Source: Acidobacteriaceae bacterium | Lineage (GTDB): Bacteria; Acidobacteriota; Terriglobia; Terriglobales; Acidobacteriaceae | Length of the DNA stretch: 6,412 nucleotides | Reading direction: 5' to 3' | Assembly (NCBI GenBank): GCA_003135315.1 | Contig: PLBD01000336.1 | Coordinates: 7,532 to 13,943 of the forward strand | Shown here: positions 1 to 5,376 of the stretch, in pieces | Layout of the letters: every line of letters starts with the position of its first letter | Position numbering within the stretch: position 1 is the stretch's first letter | Program-made: the position numbers and the translations under genes | Notes under the pieces: model-generated | What the model was told of the DNA's origin: nothing | Seen by the model: the letters and a program-made list of their open reading frames with translations, nothing else | Database searches by the model: none

Positions 1-474
1 TCAGCCGATCTGGTCAGCATGGCCTCGTCGCTGCACTGGGCCGATTTTGACAAGGCGTGCGTCGAGTTCCACCGCATCCTGCGTCCGGGCGGCGCCTTCG
101 TTGCCTTGTGGAATCCGCGCTTCATCGAGGCGAACCCGCTGCTGGTTGAAATTGAAGCGCAGATCACCCGGCTTAAGCCTGACATCGAGCGTGTGTCGTC
201 AGGCCGCTCTGGCATTACCGAGCGACTTACCGACATGCTGAGTTCCAAGCCGCAATTTGCGGAGGTACTGTACCTTGAAGGCAGGCATTCCATGCACCAA
301 ACGCCAGAGCAGTATATTGGCGCATGGCGCTCGGTGAACGATCTGCAGGTGCAATTAGGCCCCGAACTATTCGCGAAGTTCCTGGATTTCGCAGAGGAAC
401 GCATAGCGGGCCTGACCGCGATTGAGACAACCTATGTGACCCGTGCGTGGGCAGCGCGGCGTGCACAGGTCTAG
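1..474 (+). CDS. Class I SAM-dependent methyltransferase, C-terminal part (5' end outside window)
   Basis: The reading frame is open from the first base and ends with TAG at 472-474, giving 157 residues of an incomplete protein. The visible part starts inside the Rossmann-type fold. Residues 1-15 (SADLVSMASSLHWAD) match the post-motif-II strand of Methyltransf_11 proteins, where an A-x-x-x-HW sequence is common. Residues 27-40 (RILRPGGAFVALWN) are the classical R-x-L-x-PGG-x-x-x-x-x-W motif. The remaining ~115 residues are the helical C-terminal portion seen in Tam/YcgJ-like methyltransferases. The SAM-binding glycine-rich motif I would lie upstream and cannot be checked. An internal ATG at base 19 falls within the conserved fold, so it is not a credible start. 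The substrate cannot be deduced; a small-molecule methyltransferase is most likely. The gene converges with the sulfotransferase-domain gene and is separated from it by 24 bases, with no clear terminator hairpin between them. Confidence 0.85.
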   Translation, partial: SADLVSMASSLHWADFDKACVEFHRILRPGGAFVALWNPRFIEANPLLVEIEAQITRLKPDIERVSSGRSGITERLTDMLSSKPQFAEVLYLEGRHSMHQTPEQYIGAWRSVNDLQVQLGPELFAKFLDFAEERIAGLTAIETTYVTRAWAARRAQV

Positions 475-498
475 ATAGCCTGGCGACGCAAACTGTAC

Positions 499-2568
499 TC
501 AGCCGAGACTGTAGCCCATTTTCTCGATCCTCTTTTTTGTATCCGCCTCCAGCCCATCTATGAAGTTTCCGAATTGAGGGACTTTTTCCTTCACGGCCCG
601 ATAGCGATAAGGCTTGGTTCTGGGCGCGGCAATCTGTAAGTGGCTCAAGTCAACATCAGCCGACATAACTTTAACGATCTTGGAGAACTCCTTGCGCGGG
701 TCGACCATGAAGTCCTCAAGACGCAGCGCGAATGGTGTGGACTGGAGATGAAGCTCAGTTTCCTCAACAAACTCCGCGAAAGACAAGAATCGCGGACCTG
801 GTCCGGCCGGGAAAAAATTCGGGTCGCCCTGGGCAAATGCCATGAATTCAGAAAAATTCTGCTCCACATCGGCGTACAGATCGTCGGCTTTCTTATAAGC
901 GTCCGAGATAAGCCGCGTCCTCTCGTCGCGAGCGTCTGTCCGCCAATAAACCCAGTTTGTCAGCAGGGAATCCAGGGGATGGCGATAGATAAAGATGACG
1001 CTGGCAAATCCCGATCTTGCCGCTTCCCGTACACGGCGCATGATACTGGGCCCAGACTGGCCGCGAGACGTGAACCGCGTAGTGGCATGGCCGCTATAGA
1101 TCATGGATGTCGGACCTGGATGTAAGCGCAGCCCATCCCTGAAGTACCTCGCTCTTTCTCCAACATTCTGCAGTATCAGTTCGTTAATATACAGACGGCC
1201 CGTGCCGAATAGTCCAATAACATAAATGGTTTTGTCATTCCCTAGACCCGTATCGATGTAGAACTGAGAAATCTCGCGGGCCCGATTGTCACGGTCTACG
1301 TCTGTCGTGCCGGCAGGGGTGTACAGATTCGGGGACTTCTGTATGCCGACCAACTCTACCTGCTCGCGCATGAGCAGAAACTGCTCCTGCATTGCCTCCG
1401 CCAGAGTGGCGCTCCTCTTCTCCGCCTTCGCTAATCGCCCGTCAAGGGCAACCATAACTGCGGACACGTTCCCAAGGGCGCAGACGATTTCTTCGAACGA
1501 TCGATTCACAAAGTCATTGAAATCAGGCGAAGGCCACGTATACGAAGCCAGCAGGCGACTCGCCAGCTTCTTAAGCGGCTGGATCAGGCTGTTGTACCAG
1601 CGGGAAGGCTGCGGATCAACAGACCCCACGGCATTCCCCGGCCTGTCAATAGCGGCTATCTCGCTGCCCAGTTCATCGACGTCATAGCACCAATCACAGG
1701 GCACCAGGTGCGGCTTGCGCACCTCTCCTCGCATGCTGATCATGCTGGCGAGAGCGGCCTCAAGATCGACGTTCGTTTGCGCGTTGGCCGGCGATTTGAG
1801 GTTGGCCAGAAGTTCCATACACTTCTGCAAGGAGGACGCAAACGCAGCATTACTCTGCTCCAACTGGGGCAACCGTTCGTCGATTGCCTGCAAGCTGGTC
1901 CGAAGGTCCTCAATAGGGTTAGCGATGATGTCAAGGCATCGAACAACTGATAGGTTGAACTCGCGCTGGGGCCGCGTATACCAAGCCAGCAAGCGAGCAA
2001 ATAACTTCTCCGAAGGTTGGATCGCGTCCTCATGCCATCCAGAAGGCTGCGGAGTAACGTCCGCCGTGGCGCTTTCGAGTCTCCCGATGGTGGCCGCTAC
2101 GCTGCGCAGTTCATCGAAGTCGAAGAGCCAGACGCTGGGGGCCTGGGGGTTGGGAGCTCGTACCTCCGTGCTGGCGAAGGCGGTTTTGGGGCCGCCATTC
2201 TTGTGCACGTTGTGCAGCGATTCCAGTATGGCCAGGACCTGCGCGCCCTTCTGCAAGGAGGACATATGCGCCGTGTTGTCCTGCTCTAATTCGGTCAACC
2301 GTCCGTCCATTGCGACTACCCGCAAGTTTGTCTGAAGTTTTGCGATCGAAAGAGCCAGGACGTCGAGGGAGCGGACAACGGAAAGGTTGAACTCGCGCTG
2401 GGGCCGTGTATACCAGGCCAATGAGCGGGCAACCGAGCTCTTAACCAGTTGAGCCAGGTCATTGAGCAAACCCGGAGGGCGCCTATTGATCGTCCCGATA
2501 GCTTTCGAGAGCCTCTTACATCGGGCAAGCGCAGGGCGGATCTCGCCAAAGTCGATACGAATCTTCAT
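499..2568 (-). CDS. Sulfotransferase-domain protein with three N-terminal ~145-residue tandem repeats
   Basis: A 689-residue protein with two parts. Residues 1 to ~410 are three copies of one unit: a D-F-D-E-L-like helix (at 5, 149 and 295), a PQPS-x-W...IQP...KL segment in units 2 and 3, a L-A-W-Y-T-R-P-Q-R-E-F-N box (50-61, 194-205, degenerate at 340-351), then a heptad-like helix rich in L, E and Q. Residues ~446-689 resemble a P-loop sulfotransferase: a beta strand with loop YVIGLFGTGRLYINELI (449-465), a 3'-phosphate-binding-type motif IYRHPLDSLLTNW (527-539), and a late LRLEDFMVDPRKEF (615-628). Such domains move sulfate from PAPS to carbohydrates or other acceptors; the acceptor here is unknown. 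There is no signal peptide or membrane helix, so it is probably cytoplasmic. The ATG at 2568 is fixed by an in-frame TAG eight codons upstream, but no Shine-Dalgarno is visible. It may be cotranscribed with the phosphoesterase 84 bases upstream. The sulfotransferase fold is fairly safe; activity is inference. Confidence 0.8.
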   Translation of the reverse strand: MKIRIDFGEIRPALARCKRLSKAIGTINRRPPGLLNDLAQLVKSSVARSLAWYTRPQREFNLSVVRSLDVLALSIAKLQTNLRVVAMDGRLTELEQDNTAHMSSLQKGAQVLAILESLHNVHKNGGPKTAFASTEVRAPNPQAPSVWLFDFDELRSVAATIGRLESATADVTPQPSGWHEDAIQPSEKLFARLLAWYTRPQREFNLSVVRCLDIIANPIEDLRTSLQAIDERLPQLEQSNAAFASSLQKCMELLANLKSPANAQTNVDLEAALASMISMRGEVRKPHLVPCDWCYDVDELGSEIAAIDRPGNAVGSVDPQPSRWYNSLIQPLKKLASRLLASYTWPSPDFNDFVNRSFEEIVCALGNVSAVMVALDGRLAKAEKRSATLAEAMQEQFLLMREQVELVGIQKSPNLYTPAGTTDVDRDNRAREISQFYIDTGLGNDKTIYVIGLFGTGRLYINELILQNVGERARYFRDGLRLHPGPTSMIYSGHATTRFTSRGQSGPSIMRRVREAARSGFASVIFIYRHPLDSLLTNWVYWRTDARDERTRLISDAYKKADDLYADVEQNFSEFMAFAQGDPNFFPAGPGPRFLSFAEFVEETELHLQSTPFALRLEDFMVDPRKEFSKIVKVMSADVDLSHLQIAAPRTKPYRYRAVKEKVPQFGNFIDGLEADTKKRIEKMGYSLG
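1339..2568 (-). repeat. Three tandem ~145-codon repeats inside the sulfotransferase-domain gene
   Basis: The unit boundaries are about 2568-2137 (unit 1), 2136-1699 (unit 2) and 1698-1339 (unit 3). Units 1 and 2 share 17 identical residues (LAWYTRPQREFNLSVVR, residues 50-66 and 194-210). At DNA level they share a long identical stretch that starts at 1952 and again at 2384, exactly 432 bases apart. A second conserved block, reading cttctgcaaggaggac on the + strand, lies near 1823 and 2252. Unit 3 keeps the order of motifs but has drifted (ASYTWPSPDFND), with a spacing of 146 residues. This suggests an old first duplication and a more recent copy, or gene conversion, between units 1 and 2. Each unit ends in a helix with coiled-coil character, so the region may oligomerise or act as a scaffold. 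Confidence 0.8.
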
Positions 2569-2594
2569 TTTGAAGTAAGGAAAATGATACTAGA

Positions 2595-2606
2595 TTGAGC
2601 GCTCAA
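2595..2606. promoter_or_regulatory. 12-base perfect palindrome TTGAGCGCTCAA upstream of the sulfotransferase gene
   Basis: The palindrome is in the 84-base gap between the phosphoesterase stop and the sulfotransferase-domain start, centred about 33 bases upstream of the ATG. On the - strand it is followed after two bases (TC) by TAGTAT, which is -10-like, but no -35 box sits at normal spacing. It could be an operator for a dimeric regulator or a short mRNA hairpin. A single 12-base palindrome may also be chance. Confidence 0.3.
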
Positions 2607-2631
2607 GACCTGGCTGCGCCGCTCTCGCTGG

Positions 2632-2649
2632 GTTTTGCTCGAACAAAAC
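2632..2649 (-). terminator. Weak hairpin just after the phosphoesterase stop codon
   Basis: On the - strand, GTTTTG and CAAAAC form a six-base-pair stem around a six-base loop (TTCGAG), beginning four bases after the phosphoesterase TGA. The stem is A/T-rich and is followed by CCCAGCG rather than a T tract. It is therefore not a convincing intrinsic terminator, and read-through into the sulfotransferase-domain gene is likely. It is listed because it is the only hairpin at this gene end. Confidence 0.2.
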
Positions 2650-2652
2650 TGC

Positions 2653-3981
2653 TCAGGATTTCGGCATCGAGGTATGAGTTTGTTCTTGCTGGAGGCCTGT
2701 GAACGGAACTGAAAATAGCAGTGTCTCGAAATAGCTCCAGTTTGTTCCGTCAGGGAAGGATGCGGACCTTGGCTTAAACCAGTTACCGGATTGGGTGGAG
2801 ATCATGCGGCCTTCGAGTAAGCCCAATGCGGGCCGGCGACTGAGCAGGAAGACGCTGGCCGTCTGGCCTGCCCCTGTTCCTTGACTCACAGACGTACTGC
2901 AACCTTCGTCAAGTTGCTGGGAGTTGGCAAACAGTTGCTGTACCGTCTGCCGCCGCGAGCTGGCACTTTTGATCGGAACCTGCTGCCAATACCATGCGGG
3001 AGACGCCGTACCCAAGGGATCTGCATTCTTGCTGCCAAGAATGTCGTGGCCGCTGAAAGTGCCGCAGAGGTTTGACCATGTGTTCACCCCCACGGTGCTC
3101 CAGGCCTCCGCGGCGGAATTAGAGTAAGGCGCAGCCGCCATCGAGTACGAGTCTGGCCCGTAACTATCTTTCCTCTGGAACTGTGTCCCATTCGTGGTCA
3201 GCCACGCATGGGTCGTGATGTAACACTCGCAATCGGAATTCGCCAGCATCACGTCATAGGCCCATGACCAGGCGGCGTTGCCGGCGAAGAAGTCGAGCGC
3301 CAGGACCAGCATTCTTACACCGGAAATGACGAACTTAACCGCCGTGTTGGCCCCGGTCGTGTCATACGATCCAATCCAGTAAGCCATGTCCCCGCCACCA
3401 AGATCGATGCCGGAACGGTAAACCTCAGAGCGGTGCTTGGCGGAGAAATAGCCGGTCGCGAACTGCGCTCCGAGATTACTGCGGGATGAGGGCTTAATCG
3501 CATCGTAGTCGTGGTTCCCCGGAGGGGTTGTGAAGGCAATGTGATTCTTGTCCAGAATGGTCCAGGCGTTTTGCGCGTTTCTGTCCTCATTGGGGACGGT
3601 AGCGTTCACGCAATCGCCGACGCCCACAACTGCTTTGATGTTGGCGTCGAAAGAAGGAGGGCTAGAGGTGAAGACTATTTTCCGGTTGGCGACGATCCAA
3701 TTCATCATCGCGGCGTAGTATTCACCCATTTTGTCAGGGCACGATTCCGCCAGAAATTGAGGATCGGGAATGATCGCAATCGTGAAATCAGGGGCCGCTG
3801 CCGCAGGCGGGTTTAGGAGAGTTGATGCTATCGCGACCCCAGGTGTACTAAGGATGTGCGATGCTGCTGCGCCAGCCAGGCCACCCAGAACAGACACCCC
3901 GAAGCCCCGCCTGCTAATCTTCTTCAAGAGCAGCTTCGGCGTCATTCCCCCATGTTTGAGTAAGTACTCCAGTTCCGTCAT
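2653..3981 (-). CDS. Tat-exported calcineurin-like metallophosphoesterase (YvnB-like)
   Basis: A 442-residue protein. Residues 21-29 (KISRRGFGV) form a twin-arginine motif, followed by an Ala/Gly/Leu h-region to about residue 53 and Ala-rich sequence to 63, so export of the folded enzyme by Tat is expected. The phosphoesterase motifs follow in order: D73-P-Q75, G122-D123-C-V-N, G155-N-H-D158, H258 in YITTHAW, and G311-H312-D. The family hydrolyses phosphate esters at a two-metal site; the substrate here is unknown. D-x-Q in place of D-x-H fits the YvnB-like branch. The final GH-x-H is GHDI (residue 314 is Ile), so one usual histidine ligand is missing. The ATG at 3981 has a GAGG about 10 bases upstream. 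An internal ATG at 3945 (residue 13) would give a more compact Tat signal but has only a purine run abutting it. It lies upstream of, and on the same strand as, the sulfotransferase-domain gene. Confidence 0.85.
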   Translation of the reverse strand: MTELEYLLKHGGMTPKLLLKKISRRGFGVSVLGGLAGAAASHILSTPGVAIASTLLNPPAAAAPDFTIAIIPDPQFLAESCPDKMGEYYAAMMNWIVANRKIVFTSSPPSFDANIKAVVGVGDCVNATVPNEDRNAQNAWTILDKNHIAFTTPPGNHDYDAIKPSSRSNLGAQFATGYFSAKHRSEVYRSGIDLGGGDMAYWIGSYDTTGANTAVKFVISGVRMLVLALDFFAGNAAWSWAYDVMLANSDCECYITTHAWLTTNGTQFQRKDSYGPDSYSMAAAPYSNSAAEAWSTVGVNTWSNLCGTFSGHDILGSKNADPLGTASPAWYWQQVPIKSASSRRQTVQQLFANSQQLDEGCSTSVSQGTGAGQTASVFLLSRRPALGLLEGRMISTQSGNWFKPRSASFPDGTNWSYFETLLFSVPFTGLQQEQTHTSMPKS

Positions 3982-4164
3982 GATTACGGGGCCTCAAACA
4001 CGCCAATTTACATCATCAGCGGTGATATCGGCACTGCGCCCAACTGATCGGCAGCGCGGCCAGGCTCAGCCATTACGTTGGACGCCGCCGGGCCGCCTAT
4101 GAGGCTAAGGCGCATGGCGACTCACCACGGATAGACCTGATCGACGCTGGTGCGCGCGCATTCT

Positions 4165-4241
4165 GGTTAGGTAGTCTTGTTTTCTGGAAGAACCTTCGCT
4201 GACGGCTTTGCGTGGTTCGAGTGCCTCTCAACTACCCAAAC
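4165..4241. repeat. Imperfect inverted repeat downstream of the small secreted-protein gene
   Basis: The arms 4165-4175 (GGTTAGGTAGT) and 4231-4241 (ACTACCCAAAC) match at 9 of 11 positions, and one of the two exceptions becomes a G-U pair in RNA. Inside them GAACC (4190-4194) and GGTTC (4214-4218) can also pair. The element begins one base after the stop codon of the - strand gene ending at 4243, so it could shape the 3' end of that mRNA. No T tract follows, so it is not a standard intrinsic terminator. The rest of the 261-base gap 3982-4242 shows no gene and no promoter that I would defend. Confidence 0.35.
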
Positions 4242-4242
4242 A

Positions 4243-4836
4243 TTAGAAGCCCAGAAAAAGCTGACTTGCGTCGGTCGGGAACTTCAGGTCGATCCCACGG
4301 TCGCGGTTGGCTGCGATAGTGGCTTTGAGATTGAGTTGGTCGAGGGCGATAGAGCGCTGCTGCCGGTCAATCTCAACGTGCAAAGAGTTTGGCGTTAGCG
4401 TGTAACGACGTGCTTCGAGTCTCTCGCCGTTGGCGAATACAAACAGCGTGGGCAGGTCAGGTTTGGCCGCGGCATCCTTTGTGTCCGGCAGTTCAATCAG
4501 CTTGGGCGATTCGGGAAGCCGTGCTGGCTCGCGGTTATCGTCGCGACTTTGCATCACGATCACGGGAGGAGATTGTGCTGGGGGCTCACCGTAAGAGTCG
4601 GACGGCCCCAAGTCCCAACCCCAATCAGGGTAATACCAGGGAGCGTAGAACCCTCCGTAGTTGCGATAGCGGGAATAGCCTCGGGCAGGGCCGTTGGGAA
4701 AGCCGTGCCCGCTGCCAGAATGCGCTCCGCCGCTTACAGACACCCGGGCCCCGCCACCTGCCCGCTGGGCCTGCGCAGGCGCTACAACCAGGATCGAAAC
4801 CGTCAGCAGAGCGAACACCAATACTGAGCGCTGCAT
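4243..4836 (-). CDS. Small secreted protein of unknown function with acidobacterial-type C-terminal tail
   Basis: A 197-residue protein with a clear Sec signal peptide: a short MQR n-region, a hydrophobic stretch from residues 4 to 20, and an AQA-Q cleavage site near 23/24. Residues 26-80 are low-complexity, rich in Gly, Ser, His, Tyr and Trp (GGFYAPWYYPDWGWD at 61-75). A Pro-rich linker follows, with PPVIVMQ at 90-96. The C-terminal 70 residues are the conserved-looking part: LFVFANGERLEARRYTLTPN, then a basic IDRQQRSIALDQLNL segment, then N-RDRGIDLKFP. From memory this arrangement (hydrophobic strand, NG/DG turn, RRY/NY, I-x-L-x-x-L-L, N-x-x-RG-I/V-D-F/L-x-x-P) recurs in secreted acidobacterial proteins of unknown role. 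The start is fixed, because a TGA lies in frame two codons before the ATG at 4836; a GAGG is only one base from the ATG. The gene is divergent from the collagen-like gene. No function is claimed. Confidence 0.75.
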   Translation of the reverse strand: MQRSVLVFALLTVSILVVAPAQAQRAGGGARVSVSGGAHSGSGHGFPNGPARGYSRYRNYGGFYAPWYYPDWGWDLGPSDSYGEPPAQSPPVIVMQSRDDNREPARLPESPKLIELPDTKDAAAKPDLPTLFVFANGERLEARRYTLTPNSLHVEIDRQQRSIALDQLNLKATIAANRDRGIDLKFPTDASQLFLGF

Positions 4837-5097
4837 ACCTCATATGATGAGCCGTTTCCCGCGGAGATGCAACGGATTTTCGCGGTCGATTTAAAACGCA
4901 TTCAACTGCACTGCTCGCGTTGGGAACTCCACGGCAACCATAAGTTCCTTTCCCAACAATAGTCAGCAACTCACCCAATGAAGCCTCGCACATAGCCCGG
5001 CTACCTGATTTCAGACAGAGACATATTGCCCGCTATCCGCGTGATCAGCTCAGCCCATTTTGCAAGCTCAGGATTGGCCTCCCGCCGCCTCCGGCCG

Positions 5098-5143
5098 TCG
5101 ATGCGGCCGTGGACTGACACCGGCCTGGCCCTCGATTTTTTTT
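5098..5143 (+). terminator. Candidate intrinsic terminator with T8 tract
   Basis: TCGA (5098-5101) and GGCC (5105-5108) can pair with GGCC (5127-5130) and TCGA (5132-5135), leaving a small asymmetric internal loop. The pairing abuts eight consecutive T residues at 5136-5143. Competing GC-rich pairings exist in the same stretch (CGGCCG at 5092 and 5104, and GGCCG with CGGCC). The orientation would end + strand transcripts, yet no + strand gene is visible just upstream. It may insulate the promoter at 5160 from read-through or mark the end of an unannotated RNA. Confidence 0.4.
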
Positions 5144-5159
5144 CGGCAAACGAATTTCC

Positions 5160-5187
5160 TTGACAAAAGTCAGTTTAGGGATAGGAT
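5160..5187 (+). promoter_or_regulatory. Sigma-70-type promoter of the collagen-like gene
   Basis: A perfect -35 box TTGACA lies at 5160-5165, followed after 16 bases by TAGGAT at 5182-5187. This matches the -10 consensus at four of six positions, including the key first, second and last bases. An alternative -10 reading is GGATAA, two bases downstream. The predicted start of transcription is near 5194, which leaves a leader of about 180 bases. TGAC-AAAA-GTCA (5161-5172) is a short inverted repeat overlapping the -35 box and could be an operator, although arms of four bases can arise by chance. Confidence 0.65.
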
Positions 5188-5194
5188 AAGTGCC

Positions 5195-5376
5195 ACTTTC
5201 CAAGTTTAGTTCGGTCGCCTCCATTGGCCCCCCCTCTGAGGAAATCGATCGAGCCGCACTCGGGTAGCAGGGTTACCGAGTTGTTCGGCCATTTTCACGC
5301 ATAGATTTAAAGGGTTTCGGTATCAGGCCCGTCGTCTGTTTTAGCCGAGTTTGCCCCAAATCGCCTGGAGGGTGTT
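5195..5376 (+). promoter_or_regulatory. Long structured 5' leader, possible regulatory RNA
   Basis: A hairpin at 5258-5281 (ACTCGG pairing with CCGAGT, plus TA/TA inside after a bulged G) carries the loop GCAGGGT. It is enclosed by GCCG/CGGC (5253-5256 with 5285-5288). The segment GGGTAGCAGGGTTACCG closely resembles the 3' part of class I cyclic-di-GMP (GEMM) riboswitches (GGTAGC-x-GGGTTACC). The other hallmark GEMM segments (GGGCAAACC and GACGCAAAGCC) are not recognisable, so this is a resemblance and not an assignment. A second CCGAGTT at 5345-5351 repeats the right arm and could compete for the same partner. CCTCCA at 5218-5223 is a perfect complement of the TGGAGG at the ribosome site (5366-5371). 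Confidence 0.35.
5367..5372 (+). promoter_or_regulatory. Ribosome binding site GGAGGG of the collagen-like gene
   Basis: GGAGGG ends four bases before the ATG at 5377. It is the strongest Shine-Dalgarno match near any start in the window and it fixes the start of an open-ended gene. Its complement occurs in the leader at 5218-5223. Confidence 0.8.

Larger units (their letters stand above)
4837..5376. other. 540-base divergent intergenic region
   Basis: This is the longest stretch without a gene. The left part (4837-5097) contains no reading frame with a start, ribosome site and coding character that I trust, and no convincing promoter for the - strand gene. The middle holds GC-rich inverted repeats followed by eight T residues (5098-5143). 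The right part holds a strong promoter-like sequence (5160-5187) and a ~180-base leader for the + strand gene. No tRNA or known small RNA is recognised. Confidence 0.6.

Noticed and set aside
475..498. A terminator between the two convergent genes
   Set aside because: The 24-base gap has no stable inverted repeat and no T tract on either strand.
1715..2335. A 206-codon frame on the + strand within the sulfotransferase-domain gene
   Set aside because: It is an antisense shadow. Its internal similarity (two ALLCSNWGNRSSIA-like stretches) comes from the DNA repeats of the real - strand gene.
3511..4102. Two overlapping + strand frames of about 100 codons near the phosphoesterase start
   Set aside because: They lie opposite the conserved phosphoesterase and Tat signal codons and have no ribosome site, signal or domain of their own.
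4625..4993. A 122-codon - strand frame crossing the start of the small secreted-protein gene
   Set aside because: It is in another frame from the signal-peptide protein, has no ribosome site and shows no domain. Its composition is that of an overlapping shadow.
5195..5300. A full class I cyclic-di-GMP riboswitch
   Set aside because: Only the 3' GGTAGC-x-GGGTTACC-like element is present. The GGGCAAACC and GACGCAAAGCC segments that form the ligand pocket are not found, so I report a resemblance only.
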